The notes beneath the pieces are model-generated. The model searched no databases and had not been told where the DNA came from. It was given only the letters and a program-made list of their open reading frames with translations. From contig NC_053137.1 of NCBI RefSeq assembly GCF_016808335.1, positions 8,172,506 through 8,236,505 on the forward strand: a DNA stretch of 64,000 nt. The letters run 5' to 3'. The position numbers were made by a program, and so were the translations under genes. Positions 46,191 through 57,624 of this stretch are shown one piece after another. The DNA is from Panicum virgatum. Lineage: Eukaryota > Streptophyta > Magnoliopsida > Poales > Poaceae. Within the stretch, counting starts at the first letter, position 1, and every line of letters starts with the position of its first letter.

Positions 46191-47172
46191 TAGATTGCCA
46201 ATCTGGATAGATACCATCAGCTAGATAGTACCCTAAGTGGTAATCGTTGCCATTGATAGTAAATTCCATAGGAGGCATACATCCATTTGCTAAGTTATCG
46301 AACACTGGAGATCGATCTAACACATTGATGTCATTGTGTGATCCTGGCATTCCAAAGAAAGCGTGCCATATCCGGAGATCCTCTGTTGCTACAGCCTCTA
46401 GTATGAGTGTAGGTTTGCCTTTGTGTCCCTTATACATTCCGTGATGACTAGTTGGGCAGCTAGACCACTCCCAATGCATACAGTCAATACTTCCTAATAT
46501 TCCTGGAAACCCTCTGGCAGCATTTACCTGAAGAATATGCTTCATCTCCTCTGCTGTTGGTGGTCGAAGCCATTCCTGACCATACACTTGTATAATTGTT
46601 TGGACAAATTTCTTCAAAGTCAGCAGAACGGTGCTCTCTCCCATTTTCAAGTGATCATCTAAAGCATCTGCTGGACCACCATATGCAAGCATCTTGATGG
46701 CAACAGCGCACTTGTGGGTAGGAGTGAATCCTGCTTGACCAACACAATTGTTGTTCTGAGCAAAATATGAGTTAGCGGCTGCCAGCTTTTTGACAAGGTC
46801 ATAGAACAATTCTGGTCTCATTCGGAACCTACATATATACATCACACAGCAAAGTTGTTAACATCCGTAGTTGCCTCCATTGTGTGTTCCTAATAAACTG
46901 TTGGGCAACTAGTAAACATGGCAAAGTACCTTCTCCTGAAGTGGTCCTCATTGTAAAGTGGTCGTTCAACAAAGTAATCAGCCATCAATTGTTTATCAGC
47001 ACCGACACGATCACGGTTGTAAACTCGATGTCCTGGAACAGAACCCCCCCCCCCTTCGACGTTTCCGCTGCAGCATACAAATTGTAGCGGCAGCTTCAAT
47101 CTCTTCGTCCTCGTCCCTGATGTCAGAACTACGACCCAAGGATGAAAGTCGAAAGTATTTTGATGCCATATC
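46190..47172 (-). pseudogene. PIF/Harbinger DDE transposase (HARBI1-like), C-terminus missing
   Basis: Exon 1 (47172 to about 46930) starts MASKYFRLSSLGR and ends with NEDHFRRR at a GT donor. An intron of about 100 bp joins it in phase to exon 2 (from about 46828; FRMRPELFYDLVKKL). The nuclease domain shows GILGSIDCMHWEWSSCP (first Asp), FFGMPGSHNDINVLDRSP and YYLADGIYPDW. The part with the third acidic residue (normally in a DVERAFG-like motif) is absent because the sequence runs into ORF1 at about 46190. A C-run at about 47044-47054 also shifts the frame between RRRGGG and SVPGHRVYN. It is inactive. Confidence 0.82.
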
Positions 47173-47218
47173 TGAAAGAAATAAGCAAAATCTGAAAACA
47201 TAGACAGTACACCATGAA

Positions 47219-47393
47219 TGGGCACTAGCGTAGAGCGCCGCCACACTTGTTTCGCTAGCCTCCCACCATTTTAACAGTACCACTCGATGGGGAGGAGAAA
47301 ATACGCGGGCCCTAGTGTAGAGCGCGGCACTTGTTTGTCTAGACTCCCGCCATTTTCACAGTGCTACTCGACGGAGAGGAGCAAATGCGCGGG
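47219..47393. repeat. Imperfect tandem repeat, about 88 bp x 2, in the PIF element end
   Basis: Each copy contains GTAGAGCGC, CACTTGTTT, CTCCC.CCATTTT.ACAGT and CTCGA.GG.GAGGAG in order. It lies upstream of the transposase start and may be subterminal. Confidence 0.65.
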
Positions 47394-47544
47394 AATGTAA
47401 CTATCAAAGCCCGCCAACCAGCAATATAGCTCCTGCTGTTGGAAACAACGCGTTTTTACTGCACCGCGCAACACTGTGCACGCGAGGCAAACGTAGTTTT
47501 GCGTCGGCAATATGCCTTTCACTGTTGGGGTCAGCCTTACATCC

Positions 47545-48800
47545 TATTAAGGCCCAGGAGTTCGAAGGTTGGCCGCCGACAGGTTCACAGCCGCTCTGGG
47601 GCACCAGCAGAGCGAGGGGTGGAGGCGGATGGGTCCGCTAGCGACCAGTACCCAGGCGCATGAGTGCCATGGGCATCCGGACCCACGTTCGAGTCTTGGC
47701 TTGTGCACAGTCGATGGTTTTTCCTCGACGAAAGGCAACGAGCCATCGGGATCGGTCAAATGGACCTAAGAACTATATGGACCGACCGTCAAGAAACTGG
47801 AGTCGGTCACCAGCTGACCTATGCTTGATCCCCACGAACGGGAATTGGGGCCCCACTCAAACTAACCCGTTACCAGCTCACCTAGCACCATGTTTCGTCC
47901 AGTGAGGAAAAATGTGGCACGGCTCAGCCCCTCCGTCTTACCAAAAATGACGCTTGAGGGAAGACAATCACAACACAAGACAATCCCACGATCGGTCCAC
48001 CGTAGCGCACGGAGGCTCAGGGGACGAACTCATGAAGAGAACGAATACGCGGTTGCATATAAAAATGATGGGTCAGAACCGAGAGGGAATCCTCTCCGCC
48101 CCTCAGAAAAGCCCGATGGCTTTGGGCGTGAAGTCCGTCTTACCCAACCCTAAGGAGGTGAACTCCGCCTCACCAAACCCCGAAAGCACGGACTCAGCTC
48201 CGCCTGACTCCCGAAGGGAAGGTTCTGCCTCGCCCGATCCTAAGGGCACGGACTCGGCTTCATACGACACGAGACGGGCGAGCGCCTACCGAGGCAAGGC
48301 CACGCAGTGGAAGGAGGATAGGATCTGGGAAGCTACACAGATGGCGAGGGGAAAGCACGAGGAAAGAAGTCCCTATGAGAATCTCAAAGACAGCAGCGTA
48401 GTCCCTGACTGCGATTAGCTGCGACAAGACCGGACGAAAAGCGCTCGGGTCAAGGCGCCGAAAGCAAGAAGACCGACTCAGGCATGATAACCCTATGTGC
48501 TAGTCTCTGACTCGTCCAGAGGTTCGGGGGTTACACCCATTGGGTGCGCTCACGCGCACCCACGCGGATCTGACGGAAGAAGATAACGTCTGATCTCTTC
48601 CGCGAAGATACATGTCCGACCCGAACAGACTAACCCCCTGCACGAGTCTCCGGACTCCTCCAGGGGCTCGGGGGCTAGACCCACTGGGTCTGCTCACGCG
48701 AACCTAGCATGAAAATCCTGACCCATTGCGCGTCGCGCTCGGGATGGACGGAACAAGAGCACGGTAAAGCCTCCACATGGCTCTCCAAGCCACAAGCAGG
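47545..48800 (+). other. Non-coding 3' region of Tat copy 2
   Basis: It is composed of GC-rich, repetitive text with recurrent CTCGGGGGCTA-like words (48528, 48668, 48802) and AACCCCGAGG/CTCCGCCTCGCC patterns. No protein domain is recognised; the open frames are compositional. It leads into the polypurine tract at 48801. Confidence 0.5.
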
Positions 48801-49140
48801 CTCGGGGGCTACTGACGGGGCCAAATACCAGGGATACCCCAAAACAAGGTCACCATGGGCTTAAACGGGGAATAGCCAACCCGCCTGATAGAGGCACAGC
48901 CAGCACCGGCCCACCAACCGGGCTGGCGGTGAAAGGGTCCAAGCAAGTAGACCCCGGACACGTGGTGTCTTTTCGACCCATGCCAAGCCTCTGGGTCACA
49001 AGCACCCCGATTTGCCTGATGGCTTAGGGCGTGGAGCCCGACTCACTTAACCCCGAGGGCAAGGAATCCGCCTCTCCTAACCCCGAGGACACTGAAACAA
49101 ACCGAGTTATCAAAAAGATAACCCGACTCCCTGTATCGTC
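48801..49140 (+). repeat. Polypurine tract and first part of the 3' LTR, Tat copy 2
   Basis: CTCGGGGGCTAC (48801-48812) is followed by TGACGGGGCC, the LTR start. The LTR continues for about 330 bp with the AACCCCGAGG-type repeats and is then interrupted by a different LTR-type sequence. It resumes near 62158. Confidence 0.65.
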
Positions 49141-51653
49141 GTGATAGTCCCTGGATCAGTAGCTATCACATACAGAACTCATTTCAATTACATATCACAG
49201 TCATACATCGTGATAAATCAAACATGGATTTAATTATTATATAATCTAGAGGATTGTAATATGAATTTCCTGGTACAAGCCCCTTGGGCTAAAGGAAACA
49301 ATCAGAAAATAGAAGCGGTAGCTAAACTTCTGGGCATCCTTCATCTTGGTGCTCCTCCTCCACAGACAAACTTAAGCGTAGCTCGGGCCGTCCTTAACTT
49401 CATCCTTCATCTTCGGGCTTGATCCACGAGTCAGATCCTTCATCTAACAGACTATCCCCAAGGATGGGATAAGTTCACATCACCATCCATATGCAAGCTT
49501 CTGGGTGGATGCAACGGTATAGAAAGTAGCCAAAGAATAAGGCTGAGGTTTCCTATGCAAGCGGCGAGCAAGATAACATCAACCAACTCCTCATCACGGG
49601 TCGTCCTGGCATTCCAGGTCTCCAAAATAACACACACCTTCCAAAGCCCACCAAGTCGGTGCGAGAACTCCCACTCCTCGCACCTCAACTGCACACGGCA
49701 GGAAAAGTGGTCTAGAGGGAGGTAGAATCAAGTAACACTAAACTAGATGAAGTAACAGAAGAGTAGGGTGTATATGACCGAGTACGTGGATATACATATA
49801 GTTTTCACCCTGTAGGGGTTGTGCACCTGTACCCACTCGAGCTGCAAGGCGGTGGCCACCGCCTTGAGACGCAACCCACAGCCAAGATTTTCTAGCTATA
49901 ATGGTACCATCCTACTTTCTTGGGGTTAGGGACATTCGATGGAACCCTTGCCCATGTGGGGTAAGTGGTGTGCACGTTTGACATAGTCCCCCTAATCATA
50001 GTTACCGCATGTTCTTACATGCCGAGGCGAGCATCTTCGTCCAAGTGCGTCTCCACCGCAACGGTCCACTGAAGGCACCCATTACTGGTATCGCCTCTCC
50101 AAACTCCGCAAGTATCCACCAGTGTCCCCCGACACAAATGTACCCGCCACAGGTGTTCCGTAGGGTGTCCCAACTCACACCCTTAGCCAAGTCAATTCAC
50201 TCGCCCCCGCTAAAATCTCTAATCACCAACTCTCATATGTGGATCTCCACTCACGCCAAGATTATCATCACAAAGTCCCACACATACCTATACACATAGA
50301 CATACACATGGTAGCCAAAGAATCTTATAAATTCAATCGAGGTAATATGGGTGTGCAAGGAATACTGGTAAATAAAAAGGCTATGCAGGTTCATCTCATC
50401 ATAATAGTAATAAAGTGATAGCAATACTAGCAAGCAATGCCTAATGGGAGTTCAATTCATAGATGGGCGTGAATCTACAAGCTGTTTGTAGTCTTCCTGG
50501 GTCTTCGGGGGCTTCTCGTAGTCCGGGACGTCCTTCTGGGTCTTCTGGGCATTCGGAACATCGATCAGCTCCTTCTCATAGGGACCTAATTGTAATTACG
50601 CATAAAGATAGGGGTCAAAGTGTACGAATGCACAAATCCACTCAAATAAGATCCAACCACACAACAAAACCTACTCTAACGGGTAGAGCATGATTTTAGA
50701 AGAATTATGAAACTTGTTTCATATTTTTCGGAGGTCCGGTTAATTTTTATGAATTTTCTAAGGTTAAAACCATTTTTGAAATTAATAAATGATTATCAGA
50801 AAAAGGAAATCATACAAGGGTGACATGTGGCAGCACCAAAGCATGCCACATGGCATACTGACATCACGCTGATGTCATCATGACCTCACCAGTGGGGTCA
50901 GGCTCGCTGACATCACCAATGGGCCCTGCTGATGTCAGTGTTGACCTGGTCAATGTTGACCGTTGACCAATCAATGGTCAAAGGTGGGGGTCCGCTGGTC
51001 AGTGGACCCACATGTCAGTTGCACAGAGCCACCGACAGGTGGGTCCCACGTGTCAGGTTTGGGTTAAACAAAAAGGAAAAGGGGAAAGGCTGATTTGAGC
51101 TCATGGGCTGAAAGAGCATGGGCCGGCTCGCGGGTCAGCTCGGGTCATTGGATCAGCTCAACGGTCGGCTCAGTAGGTTGGTTCAAGAGGCAGGCCGGCT
51201 CGGGTCGTGCATTGGGCCTCAGATCGGGTTTTGGCCCATCAGGCCCCATCTCTCACTCTCTCGCCCTCTCTCTCTCTCTGCCGACTGGGGCCCGCTCATC
51301 GGGGTGCTTCTTTCACTGGCTTGTGGGCCCCACGTGTCAGCGACGCTAGATCTGGTGTGGCTGTGCCCAGATCCAGTGTGGGTCTATGTGCGTGTGTGCG
51401 TGTGTGCGGTCAAAGGAGGTGTGAGGCCGAGGCGCACAGAAGGTGTTCGATGAAGCGCCCACTGGGTCGGCGGCGACACGTGCGGCGTTCGCGACGCGGG
51501 CACGCACTGCGTGCGCATGGCGCAGGTGAGGCGGGGCGGTGGCGAAGGTCATGGCGGTGAGGAAGCGTAGGTCGGTAGTGAGGCGAAGCATGGCGCAGGC
51601 GTCTGGGAAGCCAGAACCGCAGCGTGTTCGGCGACGGGCCAAGACGGCAAGAT
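49141..51653. mobile_element. Left part of a long LTR-type insertion in the Tat LTR
   Basis: This segment and 60240-62157 form one unit split by the Tekay element. Its style (CACCTGTACCCACTCGAGCT, a TGACATCA/CACGTGTCAG-rich zone near 50850-51060, GC-rich and then AT-rich zones, and an end near ...GGAATGTGGCA) resembles a gypsy LTR in minus orientation, perhaps a solo LTR. No coding domain was found. Exact ends and target duplication were not established; a start at TGATAGTCCCTGG (about 49149) or TGTATCG (about 49133) is possible. Confidence 0.4.
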
Positions 51654-53367
51654 TAACACTTCAGGTATTAATCACCTATAATTAAGAATTAATTTTGGCC
51701 ATTCACTCTAACTTCCACGACAATTCACCAAATCAAGTTGTTCTGTCAGTCTGGGCCAGACCGGCCTGACCGGTCGGGGCGACCGGTCTGACCGGTTGAA
51801 CCTGTTTTGTGGGTTTTGGGCCCACATCATTTAAACCACTCTTCTCTCTCTCCCAACAACTCACTTATCATCACCACCTCTCTCTCTCACTCTCCCCGAG
51901 CTCATCCCGTCCCAAGCCCTAAACTCCCCAAATCCTCCCTTTCCTTTGATTCCCAAGGCCAAGGAAGGATCAAACTGGCGTGGGAGAGCTTCCTCTTCGT
52001 GATTCCCTCCCTGAGGAGCTGAGGATCCAAGTTCCTCGCGGGGGGAAAAGGTCATCCAAGGTATTTTAGCTAGGGATGGTTCGATCTCCTTTTCTATATG
52101 GTTTTAGGTATTTTCCTCTGGTCAAAAACGTCCAAATGTATCTAGGAACCAGTGTCTAGAAGGGTTTTAGAAGTGGTGGGCGATTTTCGCCGCACCATGG
52201 ATTCCAGCTTTTGGGTCTAAGCAGGATCGGTCTAACCGGTAGCGTGGCTAGGTTAAGTAGAACCGGTCTGACCGGTGTGGGGTACCGGTCTGACCGGTGG
52301 GGCAGTGACTGAGAGGGTCAATTAGGTAGTTGTTGGTGCAATTAGTTAGGAATTTTATTTGGATATTGGTTACTTGTAATTTTTATAAATCATGCATGCA
52401 TTCTCTAATGTCATATGCATATGCATACGTGTAGCAGCCGCGGCGGAGGAAATTGTATACGAGGTGATTGCGGAGCCACAGGAGCCTCAGGGGCAAGCCC
52501 TGCAACAGGAGGATCGTGAGGAGCCGGCCCAAGGACAAGTTCACCCTAGTTCTGAGCAGCAGACGCAAGGCAAGCCCCGGTGCACATCCAACTATTTCAA
52601 ATTATGACACCTATATATGTTTTAATTACTTGTGCATTAAGTTTAGGAACTGTTTGGAAACCCTAGTTGCATGATCCCTAGTCTTCCTTGAGTTATACTA
52701 GTATGTATAGGACGATAGAAGTGCTATGCTTAATGGTTCTCGATAGAAGTCGAGTGAATTCTTGTCACTCGCGAGATATAGGATATTTAGAAGTCGAGTA
52801 ATTTCTGGTTACTCGCGAGAGATAGGATATATATTCGTATTCCAACACATGAGTATTGAATTAGATATGGAATGAATGGAAATTTGAGATCGGACGGGGA
52901 ATGATGATGATATATAGGCATGGCAGCAGGACATGGTTCCTGGGTGTCTTAGCCCCGTTCGTGTCGATTAAGGACCGCTCGTTGTCGGCAGTGCTGATCG
53001 GGGATTGAACTGTACTAACCGCATGCCGGGAGTAGGAGGTAGTCGAAACCGGTAATCCTAGTACTGCCTCGCTTCGAAACTATAGAACTGCATCACCACA
53101 CCTTAGGGCGAGACGAGTAGTCGCGGAGAAACGGGATGCATATGTTTACTTTTGGTGGTCTCACGTTGAGCTCAGCTGACTATATGAAGGTGGGGTGGTT
53201 CTGTAGTTCGAGGCGGGGAGGGGAAGGGTTGGTGCGTGTGGTCCGACAGGGCATACACGTGCCGTGTTGGTTAGGTCTACCTTGCAAGGTTAAATCAAAT
53301 CGATTCGCCGTGTCTCACGGATATGAGGGCCTTGATCTCTTTGCTGCACTGTAGCAAAATGTTAGAA
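51654..53367 (+). repeat. Left LTR of the Tekay element, 3' truncated
   Basis: It aligns with the right LTR from TAACACTTCAGGTATTAATC to GTAGCAAAATGTTAGAAT. Clusters of GACCGGTCTGACCGGT-type repeats occur at about 51757-51800 and 52226-52300, and a doubled AGAAGTCGAGT...CTCGCGAGA repeat at about 52745-52823. Confidence 0.85.
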
Positions 53368-54110
53368 TGTAAGCTTAGGGGCCCTGCACGCACATGGTGG
53401 GACAATCATGTGGCTATGTTTCCGGTAGGCACCCGATTCACCTGGGCGGAGTTCAAGAACGCCTTTAGAGCACATCACATTCCTGCAGGGGTCATTCGCA
53501 GGAAGCTCACAGAGTTCTTGGCCCTGAAACTAGGTAACAACAGTGTCCTACAGTATGCCCAGGCCTTCAACAATTTATCGCAGTATGCGGGGTACCACGT
53601 AGACACTGATGAGAAGAAGCAGGCGTGCTTTAGGCAGGGGCTCAGCAGTAAGCTCCAAGATCGCCTGGCTATAGTCAAGTTTGACACCTTCAGTGAGCTG
53701 GTCAACGGTGCTATCATTCAGGAGGATGCCCACTTGGCTCACAAGGCAGAGAAGAAGAGAAAGGCGCCGGCGGTGGGATCTTCGAGCAGCACTCCCCAGA
53801 GGTTTCGCTTGGTGCAGTCGGGCCCACTGCGTGCCCCCTTTCAGCACCAACCACCGCAGCAGTGGGGATACAGGCCCCTCAGTACACTCAGCCATAGGGG
53901 ACAGTCAGGCCTCCTGCCCCTCAGCAGAATGAGCAGAAGGTCTAGGTGCAGCAGCCGGGGGTGCGCCCCAATTTGTTTCCGTGTTACAACTATGGGCAGC
54001 CGGGTCACTTTGCACGGAACTGCCCAATGCCACCCAAGCAAGGCCAGCAATCGATCCAGCAAAGTCAGAAGCAGAGTGTGGCCCACTTCAAGCCGGGGCA
54101 AGTGCACTAC
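53368..54110 (+). pseudogene. Gag of the Tekay element, broken
   Basis: The capsid-type segment contains LRGPARTWWDNHVAMFP, FTWAEFKNAFRAHHIP and CFRQGLSSKLQDRL. After a frameshift near 53880 and two TAG codons (near 53905 and 53944), the nucleocapsid zinc knuckle reads CYNYGQPGHFARNC, with the second Cys of CCHC changed to Tyr. The N-terminus is deleted. Gag would form the particle and bind RNA; this copy cannot. Confidence 0.85.
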
Positions 54111-54490
54111 ACCACCCTCGAGAGTATTCCTAAGGGCGCTCCGGTGATGTCGGGTACATTTTCAGTGAATGAATATCCTATTACTGTCCTATTTGATTCT
54201 GGAGCGTCTCATACTTTTATTAGCAAAGAGTGTGCTATTAGACTGGGGCTGAAGATAGAGAGTATGTCCAAGCCGTACCATATTCACTCACCTGGGGGAA
54301 AGTTAATCACCAATCAATTTATCAAGCAAGTACCCCTACAGTTGCAAGAAAATTTTTTCCTACAGCCCTGATAATGTTACCAACCCAAAGGATAGATATG
54401 ATATTGGGCATGAATTGGATGGAGGGTCAGGGAGTTATTCTGGACACAACCTCCTAATCTGTACACATCAAATCCTCTATTCATGGTCCT
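54111..54490 (+). pseudogene. Aspartic protease of the Tekay element
   Basis: VLFDSGASHTFIS is the active-site motif (DSG type) at about 54189-54227. The frame ends at 54371 at a TGA after NFFLQP, caused by a base change in a T-run. The following GMNWMEGQGVILD-like sequence can be read in another frame, showing a frameshift. Confidence 0.8.
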
Positions 54491-55618
54491 ATGACCTTGC
54501 ACCTTGAGGGCCATGGATCATCGACTCCTAATGTCAATCAGGTTGAGGGCAAAAAGTTGGCTGACATACCTGTGGTGTGTGAATACCCGGATGTTTTTCC
54601 GGATGACTTGCCAGGAATGCCACCGGATCACAAAGTTAAATTTGCCATTGAATTGCAACCGGGAACGGCACCAATTTCCCGAAGACCCTATCGTATGCCA
54701 CCCAATGAGTTAGCACAGCTAAAGAAACAATTGCAGGAGTTGCTTGATAAGGGTTACATTCGTCCTAGCACTTCACCTTGGGGCTATCCTGCACTCTTTG
54801 TTAAGAAAAAAGATCAAAGTCTCAGGTTGTGTGTGGACTATAGACTTCTGAATGCCGTCACAAACAAGAACAAATATCCTCTTCATAGAATTGATATTCT
54901 GTTTGATAAGCTATTCGGGGCCAAGATATTTTCAAAGATTGATCTTCGCTCGGGTTATCACCAGATAAAAATCAGAGCTGAACATATTCCCAAGACAGCC
55001 TTTTCTACCAGATACGGGCTCTATGAGTATCTGGTCATGTCATTTGGGTTGACAAACGCTCCTGCTCACTTTATGTACCTCATGAACTCGGTATTTATGC
55101 CTGAGCTGGATAAGTTTGTCGTGGTTTTCATTGACGACATTCTTGTATATTCCAAGAATGAAGAAGAATATGCTGAGCATCTTCGCATTGTTCTCCAGCG
55201 TCTCGGAGAGCATAAGTTATATGCTAAATTCAGTAAATGTGATTTCTGGCTTAAGGAGGTTCAGTTCTTGCGCCATATTATCTCTGAGGCGGGTATCTCT
55301 ATGGACCCCAGCAAAATTCAAGATGTATTGAATTGGAAGACTCCAGAGTCTGTTTCAGAGATTCGGAATTTCCTTGGGCTAGCAGGGTATTACCGGCGAT
55401 TTGTTCCGGACTTCTCAAAAATTGCTAGGCCCATGACTGAATTACTCAAGAAAGGGGTGAGATTTAATTGGAACGACAAATGTGGGCGGTCTTTTCAGAC
55501 ATTGAGAAAGCTCTTAACATCGGCCCCAGTCTTGGCTCAGCCAAATATTACTCGGCCCTTTGATGTATATTGTGATGCATCAGGTACGAGTCCCCAATGT
55601 GTCCTCACCCCTGTTTAA
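54491..55618 (+). pseudogene. Reverse transcriptase of the Tekay element
   Basis: A 375-residue frame contains [70 protein letters not shown], the catalytic [10 protein letters not shown] and [18 protein letters not shown]. All canonical RT blocks are present. The frame stops in the early RNase H ([10 protein letters not shown]) because of a local duplication at about 55550-55670. Confidence 0.88.
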
Positions 55619-55670
55619 TCTAGCCGGCTATTATTCGGCCCTTGATATGTATTAAATGTAATAGGTACGG
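55548..55670. repeat. Imperfect duplication that breaks the Tekay RNase H
   Basis: ATTACTCGGCCCTTTGATGT and the following TGCATCAGGTACG are repeated about 80 bp later as TTATTCGGCCCTTGATATGT and TGTAATAGGTACGGGCC. The correct RNase H frame resumes after the second copy (about 55672). Confidence 0.7.
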
Positions 55671-55671
55671 G

Positions 55672-57574
55672 CCTCGGCTGTGTACTCAAGCAAGACCGGA
55701 GGGTAATTGCTTATGCTTCCAGAGCCCTCAGGCGGCATGAGGAGAATTATGCCACTCATGATTTGGAACTGGCAGCAGTGGTACATGCATTAAAGATCTG
55801 GCGCCATTATCTTTTGGATAATCATGTGCATATATACTCAGACCACAAGAGTCTCAAATATATATTTACCCAGAGCGAGTTGAATTTGCGCCAGAGACGG
55901 TGGTTAGAGCTAATCAAGGATTATGATCTAGAGATTCATTATCACCCGGGCAAGGCTAATGTTGTGGCCGATGCATTGGGACGCAAAGCCAGTTGCAATT
56001 ACATCTCAGCCACAGCGGTGCATGAAACTTTGTGCCAAGAAATGGAAAGGATGAATTTGGCTATGGTGTCTGAAGGTACTCTTGCTAACCTTACCCTCGC
56101 TCCAACACTTCGAGATCATATCATTGCGGCCCAGAAAAATAATATTGGCATAGAAAAGATTAGGCAAAGGCTTGGCGAAAATGACCCTCGAGTGGCGTGT
56201 TTCCATCTAGATGGTGAGGGAGTCTTATGGTTTAAGAACCGACTAGTGGTACCTAAGGATTTGGAGCTTCGGAAGCAGATTCTTGATGAGGCTCATCTCT
56301 CTAGGTATTATATCCATCCGGGCAGCAACAAAATCTATCAAGATTTAAAACAGAGGTTTTGGTGGACGAGGATGAAGCGGGAGATTGCTAAATATGTGTC
56401 TGAGTGTGACACCTGCAGAAGGGTTAAAGCAAGCCATTTGAAGCCCGCCGGTATGCTTCAGCCTTTGAGTATTCCATCAGGGAAATGGGAGGATGTCAGT
56501 ATGGATTTTATTATCGGACTACCCAACACCTCTAAAGGGTATGATTCTATTTGGGTAATAGTTGATCGATTTACAAAGGTAGCTCATTTTCTCCCGGTCA
56601 AGACCTCCTATACGGCAATGCAGTATGCCCAGCTATACCTGGACCGTATTGTGAGTCTTCATGGGATTCCTAAAACCATTATTTCAGATCGTGGTGTACA
56701 ATTCATTGCACAGTTTTGGGAACAATTCCATGCCGCTTTGGGCACACGATTGATCCGCAGTTCAGCTTATCATCCTCAGACCGATGGTCAAACTGAGAGA
56801 GTTAATCAAATTCTGGAAGATATGTTGCGGGCCTGTGTACTTTCATATAGTAAAAAATGGGATGAGTATCTGCCACTCGCTGAATTTTCTTACAACGATA
56901 GCAATCAAGAAAGTATCAAAATGGCACCCTTTGAAGCCTTGTATGGACGGAGATGCAGGACTCCACTAAATTGGTCAGAAGCTGGTGAGCGGAATTTCTT
57001 TGGGCCCGATTTGGTTGGTGAAGCAGAAGACCAGGTCCGCCTTATACAGGCAAATTTGAAAACTGCCCAGGCCCTCCAAAAGAGCTATGCAGATAAAAGG
57101 CGCTGGCCTCTGATTTTTGAAGTTGGTGATCATGTTTACCTTCGGGTGTCTCCAATGAAGGGTGTGCAGCGGTTTGGCATGAGAGACAAATTAGCACCCC
57201 GTTATGTTGGGCCTTTTCCTATCACTGAGCATTGTGGGCCGGTGGCATATCGTGTGGAACTTCCCCCACATTTATCAGCGGTTCACAATATTTTTCATGT
57301 GTCCCAGCTCAAGAAGTGCCTTCGAGTTCCTACTAAGGTTGTTGATATGGAGAACTTACAATTGGAGCCCAATTTGGCTTATCCTGAGCATCCGGTCAGA
57401 ATTGTTGATTTCAAGACTCGGGTTACCCGGAATCAGACTAGCAATTTCTATAAGGTGCAGTGGAGCAACCACTCCGAGCGAGAAGCCACGTGGGAAACTA
57501 AAGAGTTTCTCAAATCCAAATATCCGGAATTATTACAAACCTATCAAGGTACTCACCAATTCCTATCTTTTTAA
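55672..57574 (+). pseudogene. RNase H end, integrase and chromodomain of the Tekay element
   Basis: The RNase H continues ([32 protein letters not shown]). Integrase follows with the zinc region ([29 protein letters not shown]) and catalytic core ([52 protein letters not shown]). A chromodomain-like C-terminus contains [20 protein letters not shown] and [17 protein letters not shown]. From 55763 the frame is open for 603 codons to 57574. Chromodomains steer integration toward marked chromatin. The module is intact as protein sequence but lacks a continuous polyprotein upstream. Confidence 0.88.
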
Positions 57575-57608
57575 TTTAGCACTCCATTAAATCTCGGGAC
57601 GAGATTTC

Positions 57609-57624
57609 TTTTAGGGGGTAGGAT
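57609..57624 (+). other. Polypurine tract of the Tekay element
   Basis: TTTTAGGGGGTAGGAT directly precedes the LTR start TGTAACACTTCAGG, 35 bp after the pol stop and a CTCGGGACGAGAT inverted motif that is also present in the LARD. Confidence 0.8.

Larger units (their letters stand above)
44841..47540. mobile_element. PIF/Harbinger DNA transposon with internal deletion (ends approximate)
   Basis: The segment contains the two standard PIF/Harbinger genes in convergent orientation: a Myb/SANT-like ORF1 on the plus strand (45619 to about 46190) and a DDE transposase on the minus strand (47172 to about 46190). Both lose their 3' parts at one point near 46190. The outer regions show related inverted sequence (GTAAAAACG followed by TTCCAACAG and AGCTAT on the left near 44905-44935, and the complement on the right near 47420-47462). 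I could not place the exact tips; a TAA on each side (about 44834 and 47550) is a possible target duplication. It lies in the non-coding part of Tat copy 2. Confidence 0.65.

Noticed and set aside
47404..48418. Small frames in the non-coding region of Tat copy 2 as genes
   Set aside because: They are short, compositionally biased (SASPDPKGTDSA-like) and derived from the repeated CCCGAGG text; no family recognised.
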